Below, piece after piece: positions 54,850-64,000 of a DNA stretch of 64,000 nt. Both the position numbers and the translations under genes were made by a program. The DNA is from Anisus vortex (lineage: Eukaryota; Mollusca; Gastropoda; Planorbidae): contig OX421495.1 of NCBI GenBank assembly GCA_949126835.1, forward strand, positions 25,010,829-25,074,828. The letters are read 5' to 3'. The notes beneath the pieces are model-generated. The model was not told the origin of the DNA. It saw only the letters and a program-made list of their open reading frames with translations, and did no database searches. Position 1 is the first letter of the stretch. Each line of letters opens with the position of its first letter.

Positions 54850-57800
54850 TGCATGGTTGAGTCGGGACTGGATAAGTGTATAGTTGTGTATGTCTTGTTT
54901 GTACGGTTGAGTCGGGACTGGATAAGTGTATAGTTGTGTATGTCTTGTTTGTATGGTTGAGTCGGGACTGGATAAGTGTATAGTTGTATATGTCTTGTTT
55001 GTATGGTTGAGTCAGGACTGGATAAGTGTATAGTTGTGTATGTCTTTTTTGTATGGTTGAGTCGGGACTGGATAAGTGTATAGTTGTGTATGTCTTGTTT
55101 GTTCGGTTGAGTCGGGACTGGATAAGTGTATAGTTGTGTATGTCTTGTTTGTTCGGTTGAGTCGGGACTGGATAAGTGTATAGTTGTGTATGTCTTGTTT
55201 GTACGGTTGAGTCGGGACTGGATAAGTGTATAGTTGTGTATGTCTGGTTTGTATGGTTGAGTCGGGACTGGATAAGTGTATAGTTGCGTATGTCTTGTTT
55301 GTTCGGTTGAGTCGGGACTGGATAAGTGTATAGTTGTGTATGTCTTGTTTGTATGAATGAGTCGGGACTGGATAAGTGTATAGTTGTGTATGTCTTGTTT
55401 GTATGGTTAAGTCGGGACTGGATAAGTGTATAGTTGTGTATGTCTGGTTTGTATGGTTGAGTCGGGACTGGATAAGTGTATAGTTGTGTATGTCTTGTTT
55501 GTACGGTTGAGTCGGGACTGGATAAGTGTATAGTTGTGTATGTCTGGTTTGTATGGTTGAATCGGGACTGGATAAGTGTATAGTTGTGTATGTCTTGTTT
55601 GTATGGTTGAGTCGGGAATGGATAAGTGTATAGTTGTGTATGTCTTGTTTGTATGGTTGAGTCGGGACTGGATAAGTGTATAGTTGTGTATGTCTGGTTT
55701 GTATGGTTGAGTCGGGACTGGATAAGTGTATAGTTGTGTATGTCTTGTTTGTACGGTTGAGTCGGGACTGGATAAGTGTATAGTTGTGTATGTCTGGTTT
55801 GTATGGTTGAATCGGGACTGGATAAGTGTATAGTTGTGTATGTCTTGTTTGTATGGTTGAGTCGGGAATGGATAAGTGTATAGTTGTGTATGTCTTGTTT
55901 GTACGGTTGAGTCGGGACTGGATAAGTGTATAGTTGTGTATGTCTTGTTTGTACGGTTGAGTCGGGACTGGATAAGTGTATAGTTGTGTATGTCTGGTTT
56001 GTATGGTTGAGTCGGGACTGGATAAGTGTATAGTTGTGTATGTCTTGTTTGTACGATTGAGTCGAGACTGGATAAGTGTATAGTTGTGTATGTCTTGTTT
56101 GTATGGTCGAGTCGGGACTGGATAAGTGTATAGTTGTGTATGTCTTGTTTGTATGGTTGAGTCGGGACTGGATAAGTGTATAGATGTGTATGTCTGGTTT
56201 GTATGGTTGAGTCGGGACTGGATAAGTGTATAGTTGTGTATGTCTTGTTTGTATGGTTGAGTCGGGACTGGATAAGTGTATAGTTGTGTATGTCTTGTTT
56301 GTATGGTTGAGTCGGGACTGGATAAGTGTATAGTTGTGTATGTCTGGTTTGTATAGTTGAGTCGGGACTGGATAAGTTTATAGTTGTGTATGTCTTGTTT
56401 GTATGGTTGAGTCGGGACTGGATAAGTGTATAGTTGTGTATTTCTTGATTGTATGGTTGAGTCGGGACTGGATAAGTGTATAGTTGTATATGTCTTATTT
56501 ATATGATTGAGTCGGGACTGGATAAGTGTATAGTTGTGTATGTCTTGTTTGTATGGTTGAGTCGGGACTGGATAAGTGTATAGTTGTGTATGTCTTGTTT
56601 GTACGGTTAAGTCAGGACTGGATAAGTGTATAGTTGTGTATGTCTGGTTTGTATGGTTGAGTCGGGACTGGATAAGTGTATAGTTGTGTATGTCTTGTTT
56701 GTATGGTTGAGTCGGGACTGAATAAGTGTATAGTTGTGTATGTCGTGTTTGTATGGTTGAGTCGGGACTGGATAAGTGTATAGTTGTGTATGTCTTGTTT
56801 GTACGGTTGAGTCGGGACTGGATAATTGTATAGTTGTGTGTGTCTGGTTTGTATGGTTGAGTCGGGACTGGATAAGTGTATAGTTGTGTATGTCTTGTTT
56901 GTACGGTTGAGTCGGGACTGGATAAGTGTATAGTTGTATATGTCTTGTTTGTATGGTTGAGTCGGGACTGGATAAGTGTATAGTTGTGTATGTCTTGTTT
57001 GTATGGTTGAGTCGGGACTGGATAAGTGTATAGTTGTATATGTCTTGTTTGTATGGTTGAGTCAGGACTGGATAAGTGTATAGTTGTGTATGTCTTTTTT
57101 GTATGGTTGAGTCGGGACTGGATAAGTGTATAGTTGTGTATGTCTTGTTTGTTCGGTTGAGTCGGGACTGGATAAGTGTATAGTTGTGTATGTCTTGTTT
57201 GTTCGGTTGAGTCGGGACTGGATAAGTGTATAGTTGTGTATGTCTTGTTTGTACGGTTGAGTCGGGACTGGATAAGTGTATAGTTGTGTATGTCTGGTTT
57301 GTATGGTTGAGTCGGGACTGGATAAGTGTATAGTTGCGTATGTCTTGTTTGTTCGGTTGAGTCGGGACTGGATAAGTGTATAGTTGTGTATGTCTTGTTT
57401 GTATGAATGAGTCGGGACTGGATAAGTGTATAGTTGTGTATGTCTTGTTTGTATGGTTAAGTCGGGACTGGATAAGTGTATAGTTGTGTATGTCTGGTTT
57501 GTATGGTTGAGTCGGGACTGGATAAGTGTATAGTTGTGTATGTCTTGTTTGTACGGTTGAGTCGGAACTGGATAAGTGTATAGTTGTGTATGTCTGGTTT
57601 GTATGGTTGAATCGGGACTGGATAAGTGTATAGTTGTGTATGTCTTGTTTGTATGGTTGAGTCGGGAATGGATACGTGTATAGTTGTGTATGTCTTGTTT
57701 GTATGGTTGAGTCGGGACTGGATAAGTGTATAGTTGTGTATGTCTGGTTTGTATGGTTGAGTCGGGACTGGATAAGTGTATAGTTGTGTATGTCTTGTTT

Positions 57801-60800
57801 GTACGGTTGAGTCGGGACTGGATAAGTGTATAGTTGTGTATGTCTGGTTTGTATGGTTGAATCGGGACTGGATAAGTGTATAGTTGTGTATGTCTTGTTT
57901 GTATGGTTGAGTCGGGAATGGATAAGTGTATAGTTGTGTATGTCTTGTTTGTACGGTTGAGTCGGGACTGGATAAGTGTATAGTTGTGTATGTCTTGTTT
58001 GTACGGTTGAGTCGGGACTGGATAAGTGTATAGTTGTGTATGTCTGGTTTGTATGGTTGAGTCGGGACTGGATAAGTGTATAGTTGTGTATGTCTTGTTT
58101 GTACGGTTGAGTCGAGACTGGATAAGTGTATAGTTGTGTATGTCTTGTTTGTATGGTTGAGTCGGGACTGGATAAGTGTATAGTTGTGTATGTCTTGTTT
58201 GTATGGTTGAGTCGGGACTGGATAAGTGTATAGATGTGTATGTCTGGTTTGTATGGTTGAGTCGGGACTGGATAAGTGTATAGTTGTGTATGTCTTGTTT
58301 GTATGGTTGAGTCGGGACTGGATAAGTGTATAGTTGTGTATGTCTTGTTTGTATGGTTGAGTCGGGACTGGATAAGTGTATAGTTGTGTATGTCTGGTTT
58401 GTATAGTTGAGTCGGGACTGGATAAGTTTATAGTTGTGTATGTCTTGTTTGTATGGTTGAGTCGGGACTGGATAAGTGTATAGTTGTGTATATCTTGATT
58501 GTATGGTTGAGTCGGGACTGGATAAGTGTATAGTTGTATATGTCTTATTTATATGGTTGAGTCGGGACTGGATAAGTGTATAGTTGTGTATGTCTTGTTT
58601 GTATGGTTGAGTCGGGACTGGATAAGTGTATAGTTGTGTATGTCTTGTTTGTACGGTTAAGTCGGGACTGGATAAGTGTATAGTTGTGTATGTCTGGTTT
58701 GTATGGTTGAGTCGGGACTGGATAAGTGTATAGTTGTGTATGTCTTGTTTGTATGGTTGAGTCGGGACTGAATAAGTGTATAGTTGTGTATGTCTTGTTT
58801 GTATGGTTGAGTCGGGACTGGATAAGTGTATAGTTGTGTATGTCTTGTTTGTACGGTTGAGTCGGGACTGGATAATTGTATAGTTGTGTGTGTCTGGTTT
58901 GTATGGTTGAGTCGGGACTGGATAAGTGTATAGTTGTGTATGTCTTGTTTGTACGGTTGAGTCGGGACTGGATAAGTGTATAGTTGTACATGTCTTGTTT
59001 GTATGGTTGAGTCGGGACTGGATAAGTGCATAATTGTGTATGTCTTGTTTGTATGGTTGAGTCGGGACTGGATAAGTGTATAGTTGTGTATGTCTTGTTT
59101 GTACGGTTGAGTCGGGACTAAATACGTGTATAGTTGTGTATGTCTTGTTTGTACGGTTGAGTCGGGACTGGATAAGTGTATAGTTGTGTATGTCTTGTTT
59201 GTATGGTTGAGTCGGGACTGAATAAGTGTATAGTTGTGTATGTCTTGTTTGTATGGTTGAGTCGGGACAAGATAAGTGTATAGTTGTGTATGTCTTGTTT
59301 GTACGGTGGAGTCGGGACTGGATAAGTGTATAGTTGTGTATGTCTGGTTTGTATGGTTTAGTCGGGACTGGATAAGTGTATAGTTGTGTATGTCTGGTTT
59401 GTACGGTTGAGTCGGGACTGGATAAGTGTATAGTTGTGTATGTCTCGTTTGTACGGTTTAGTCGGGACTGGATAAGTGTATAGTTGTGTATGTCTGGTTT
59501 GTACGGTTGAGTCGGGACTGGATAAGTGTATAGTTGTGTATGTCTCGTTTGTACGGTTGAGTCGGGACTGGATAAGTGTATAGTTGTGTATGTCTTGTTT
59601 GTATAGTTGAGCCGGGACTGGATAAGGGTATAGTTGTGTATGTCTTGTTTGTATAGTTGAGCCGGGACTGGATAAGGGTATAGTTGTGTATGTCTGGTTT
59701 GTATGGTTGAGTCGAGACTGGATAAGAGTATAGTTGTGTATGTCTGGTTTGTACGGTTGAGTCGGGACTGGATAAGTGTATAGTTGTATATGTCTTGTTT
59801 GTATGGTTGAGTCGGGACTGGATAAGTGTATAGTTGTATATGTCTTGTTTGTATGGTTGAGTCGGGACTGGATAAGTGCATAATTGTGTATGTCTTGTTT
59901 GTATGGTTGAGTCGGGACTGGATAAGTGTATAGTTGTGTATGACTTGTTTGTACGGTTGAGTCGGGACTGGTTACGTGTATAGTTGTGTATGTCTTGTTT
60001 GTACGGTTGAGTCGGGACTGGATAAGTGTATAGTTGTGTATGTCTTGTTTGTATGGTTGAGTCGGGACTTAATAAGTGTATAGTTGTGTATGTCTTGTTT
60101 GTATGGTTGAGTCGGGACTGGATAAGTGTATAGTTGTGTATGTCTTGTTTGTACGGTTGAGTCGGGACTGGATAAGTGTATAGTTGTGTATGTCTGGTTT
60201 GTATGGTTGAGTCGGGACTGGATAAGTGTATAGTTGTGTATGTCTGGTTTGTACGGTTGAGTCGGGACTGGATAAGTGTATAGTTGTGTATGTCTCGTTT
60301 GTACGGTTGAGTCGGGATTGGATAAGTGTATAGTTGTGTATGTCTTGTTTGTATAGTTGAGCCGGGACTGGATAAGGGTATAGTTGTGTATGTCTGGTTT
60401 GTATGGTTGAGTCGGGACTGGATAAGTGTATAGTTGTGTATGTCTTGTTTGTTTGGTTTAGTCGGGACTGGATAAGTGTATAGTTGTGTATGTCTGGTTT
60501 GTACGGTTGAGTCGGGACTGGATAAGTGTATAGTTGTGTATGTCTCGTTTGTACGGTTGAGTTCGGACTGGATAAGTGTATAGTTGTGTATGTCTTGTTT
60601 GTATATTTGAGCCGGGACTGGATAAGGATATAGTTGTGTATGTCTGGTTTGTATGGCTGAGTCGGGACTGGATAAGAGTATAGTTGTGTATGTCTGGTTT
60701 GTACGGTTTAGTCGGGACTGGATAAAAGTATAGTTGTATATGTCTAGTTTGTATGGTTGAGTCGGGACTGGATAAGTGTATAGTTGTGTATGTCTGGTTT

Positions 60801-63800
60801 GTATGGTTGAGTCGGGACTGGATAAGTGTATAGTTGTGTATGTCTTGTTTGTACGGTTGAGTCGGGACTGGATAAGTGTATAGTTGTGTATGTCTTGTTT
60901 GTACGGTTGAGTCGGGACTGGATAAGTAAATAGTTGTGTATGTCTTGTTTGTATGGTTTAATCGGGACTGGATAAGTGTATAGTTGTGTATGTCTTGTTT
61001 GTATGGTTGAGTCGGGAATGGATAAGTGTATAGTTGTGTATGTCTTGTTTGTACGGTTGAGTCGGGACTGGATAAGTGTATAGTTGTGTATGTCTTGTTT
61101 GTATGGTTGAGTCGGGACTGGATAAGTGTATAGTTGTGTATGTCTTGTTTGTACGTTTGAGTCGGGACTGGATAAGTGTATAGTTGTGTATCTCTGGTTT
61201 GTATGGTTGAGTCGGGACTGGATAAGTGTATAGTTGTGTATGTCTTGTTTGTACGGTTGATTCGAGACTGGATAAGTGTATAGTTGTGTATGTCTTGTTT
61301 GTATGGCTGAGTCGGGACTGGATAAGTGTATAGTTGTGTATGTCTTGTTTGTATGGTTGAGTCGGGACTGGATAAGTGTATAGATGTGTATGTCTTGTTT
61401 GTATGGTTGAGTCGGGACTGGATAAGTGTATAATTGTGTATGTCTTGTTTGTATGGTTGAGTCGGGACTGGATAAGTGTATAGTTGTGTATGTCTGGTTT
61501 GTATGGTTGAGTCGGGACTGGATAAGTGTATAGTTGTGTATGTCTTGTTTGTATGGTTGAGTCGGAACTGGATAAGTGTATAGTTGTGTATGTCTTGTTT
61601 GTATGGTTGAGTCGGGACTGGATAAGTGTATAGTTGTGTATGTCTTGTTTGTACGGTTGAGTCGGGACTGGATAAGTGTATAGTTGTGTATGTCTGGTTT
61701 GTATGGTTGAGTCGGGACTGGATAAGTGTATAGTTGTGTATGTCTTGTTTGTATGGTTGAGTCGGGACTGAATAAGTGTATAGTTGTGTATGTCTTGTTT
61801 GTATGGTTGAGTCGGGACTGGATAAGTGTATAGTTGTGTATGTCTTGTTTGTACGGTTGAGTCGGGACTGGATAAGTGTATAGTTGTGTATGTCTGGTTT
61901 GTATGGTAGAGTCGGGACTGGATAAGTGTATAGTTGTGTATGTCTGGTTTGTACGGTTTAGTCGGGACTTGATAAGTGTATAGTTGTGTATGTCTGGTTT
62001 GTACGGTTGAGTCGGGACTGGATAAGTGTATAGTTGTGTATGTCTGGTTTGTACGGTTGAGTCGAGACTGGATAAGTGTATAGTTGTGTATGTCTTGTTT
62101 GTATAGTTGAGCCTGGACTGGATAAGGGTATAGTTGTGTATCTCTGGTTTGTATGGTTGAGTCGGGACAGGATAAGAAAATAGTTGTGTATGTCTGGTTT
62201 GTACGGTTGAGTCGGGACTGGATAAAAGTATAGTTGTATATGTCTAGTTTGTATGGTTGAGTCGGGACTGGATAAGTGTATAGTTGTATATGTCTTGTTT
62301 GTATGGTTGAGTCGGGACTGGATAAGTGCATAGTTGTGTATGTCTTGTTTGTATGGTTGAGTCGGGACTGGTTAAGTGTATAGTTGTATATGTCTTGTTT
62401 GTACGGTTTAGTCGGGACTGGATAAGTGTATAGTTGTGTATGTCTTGTTTGTACGGTTGAGTCGGGACTGGATAAGTGTATAGTTGTGTATGTCTTGTTT
62501 GTATGGTTGAGTCGGGACTGAATAAGTGTATAGTTGTGTATGTCTTGTTTGTATGGTTGAGTCGGGACTGGATAAGTGTATAGTTGTGTATGTCTTGTTT
62601 GTACGAATTAGTCGGGACTGGATAAGTGTATAGTTGTGTATGTCTTGTTTGTATAGTTGAGCCGGGACTGGATAAGTGTATAGTTGTGTATGTCTCGTTT
62701 GTACGGTTGAGTCGGGACTGGATAAGTGTATAGTTGTGTATGTCTTGTTTGTATAGTTGAGCCGGGACTGGATAAGGGTATAGTTGTGTATGTCTGGTTT
62801 GTATGGTTGAGTCGGGACTGGATAAGAGTATAGTTGTGTATGTCTGGTTTGTACGGTTGAGTCGGGACTGGATAAAAGTATAGTTGTATATGTCTTGTTT
62901 TTATGGTTGAGTCGGGACTGGATAAGTGTATAGTTGTATATGTCTTGTTTGTATGGTTGAGTCGGGACTGGATAAGTGTATAGTTGTGTATGTCTTGTTT
63001 GTACGGTTTAGTCGGGACTGGATAAGTGTATAGTTGTGTATGTCTTGTTTGTATAGTTGAGCCGGGACTGGATAAGTGTATAGTTGTGTATGTCTCGTTT
63101 GTACGGTTGAGTCGGGACTGGATAAGTGTATAGTTGTGTATGTCTTGTTTGTATAGTTGAGCCGGGACTGGATAAGTGTATAGTTGTGTATGTCTCGTTT
63201 GTACGGTTGAGTCGGGACTGGATAAGTGTATAGTTGTGTATGTCTTGTTTGTATAGTTGAGCCGGGACTAGATAAGGGTATAGTTGTGTATGTCTGGTTT
63301 GTATGGTTGAGTCGGGACTGGATAAGAGTATAGTTGTGTATGTCTGGTTTGTACGGTTGAGTCGGGACTGGATAAAAGTATAGTTGTATATGTCTTGTTT
63401 GTATAGTTGAGCCGGGACTGGATAAGGGTATAGTTGTGTATGTCTGGTTTGTATGGTTGAGTCGGGACTGGATAAGAGTATAGTTGTGTATGTCTGGTTT
63501 GTACGGTTGAGTCGGGACTGGATAAAAGTATAGTTGTATATGTCTTGTTTTTATGGTTGAGTCGGGACTGGATAAGTGTATAGTTGTATATGTCTTGTTT
63601 GTATGGTTGAGTCGGGACTGGATAAGTGCATAGTTGTGTATGTCTAGTTTGTATGGTTGATTCGGGACTGGATAAGTGTATAGTTGTGTATGTCTTGTTT
63701 GTACGGTTGAGTCGGGACTGGATAAGTGTATAGTTGTGTATGTCTTGTTTGTACGGTTGAGTCGGGACTGGATAAGTGTATAGTTGTGTATGTCTGGTTT

Positions 63801-64000
63801 GTATGGTTGAGACGGGACAGGATAAGTGTATAGTTGTGTATGTCTTGTTTGTACGGTTGAGTCGAGACTGGATAAGTGTATAGTTGTGTATGTCTTGTTT
63901 GTATGGTTGAGTCGGGACTGGATAAAAGTATAGTTGTGTATGTCTTGTTTGTATGGTTGAGTCGGGACTGGATAAGTGTATAGATGTGTATGTCTGGTTT
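54850..64000 (+). repeat. Minisatellite in intron 2 of copy D, 50-bp unit, over 180 copies
   Basis: The unit is built of 'gtatggttgagtcgggactg', 'gataagtgta', 'tagttgtgta' and 'tgtcttgttt' or 'tgtctggttt', exactly 50 bp. It runs off the right edge. Rare variants repeat exactly 2050 bp (41 units) apart. Long open frames on the minus strand (939, 457 and 148 codons) come from the repeat, whose period of 50 makes each frame cycle through three peptide phases. No splice context or domain supports them. Confidence 0.97.

Noticed and set aside
57062..62331. Long minus-strand ORFs of 939, 457 and smaller sizes
   Set aside because: They are minisatellite translations without promoter, splice or domain evidence.

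Overview
The window looks like repeat-rich DNA of an invertebrate animal, probably a mollusc and perhaps a gastropod snail. The reasons are spliced genes with very short exons and long introns, AT-rich intergenic DNA, tRNA-derived SINEs, RTE-like, CR1-like and I-like LINEs, several hAT elements, and extreme minisatellites. No prokaryotic gene organisation is present. The species call is inference; the exons and element ends below were read directly.

The unifying signal is a tandem family of small secreted proteins on the + strand that ordinary ORF calling misses. Four copies can be traced. Copy A (left-truncated) has exon 4 at 554-661 and exon 5 at 1452-1614. Copy B has a 5'UTR exon ending at 9002, then exon 1 9162-9220, exon 2 20837-21047 and exon 3 21371-21435; its last two exons were not found. 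Copy C is complete: 37222-37280, 42819-43044, 43992-44068, 44684-44791 and 45622-45781, about 208 codons. Copy D has a 5'UTR exon ending at 53235, exon 1 53383-53441 and exon 2 54567-54714, and runs off the right edge. Intron phases (2, 0, 2, 2) agree wherever two copies can be compared. The product has a signal peptide, a short pro-region with a conserved LTKYPG-like motif, and a Cys-rich C-terminal domain. That domain resembles the Spatzle-type cystine knot (E-x-C, then C-x3-Y, then PS-x-CxC); IL-17-like ligands are the main alternative. Numbering here counts the signal-peptide exon as exon 1.

Layout: 1-9.2 kb holds the tail of copy A, a 167-bp satellite, a 54-bp minisatellite and a TG-rich minisatellite, then the start of copy B. 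9.2-20.8 kb is intron 1 of B, filled by nested transposons: a 6-kb hAT (10178-16260) containing a SINE, a second hAT (10581-14857), a third hAT and RTE-like fragments, plus another hAT (18141-20697) with a MITE and a SINE. 20.8-27 kb has exons 2 and 3 of B and a 4.9-kb array of a 30-bp unit. 27-37 kb is mostly non-coding, with a 2.4-kb element bearing perfect TIRs and a 5-bp TSD (28225-30600), SINE-derived and other minisatellites, and a CR1-like fragment. 37.2-45.8 kb is copy C; its intron 1 carries a young I-like LINE (37771-42592) with a 1434-codon ORF that lacks the RT catalytic box. 46-52.5 kb has a SINE and a hAT (46869-52474, perfect 8-bp TSD) split by a CR1-like LINE, itself split by a solo-LTR-like insertion. 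52.5-64 kb is the start of copy D, followed by more than 9 kb of a 50-bp minisatellite with a 2050-bp higher-order period.

Two pairs of duplicated non-exonic segments (1-449 with 26961-27364, and 4640-4990 with 33675-34030) show that the array grew by segmental duplication, and that in the second unit the interval that should carry exons 4 and 5 has been replaced.
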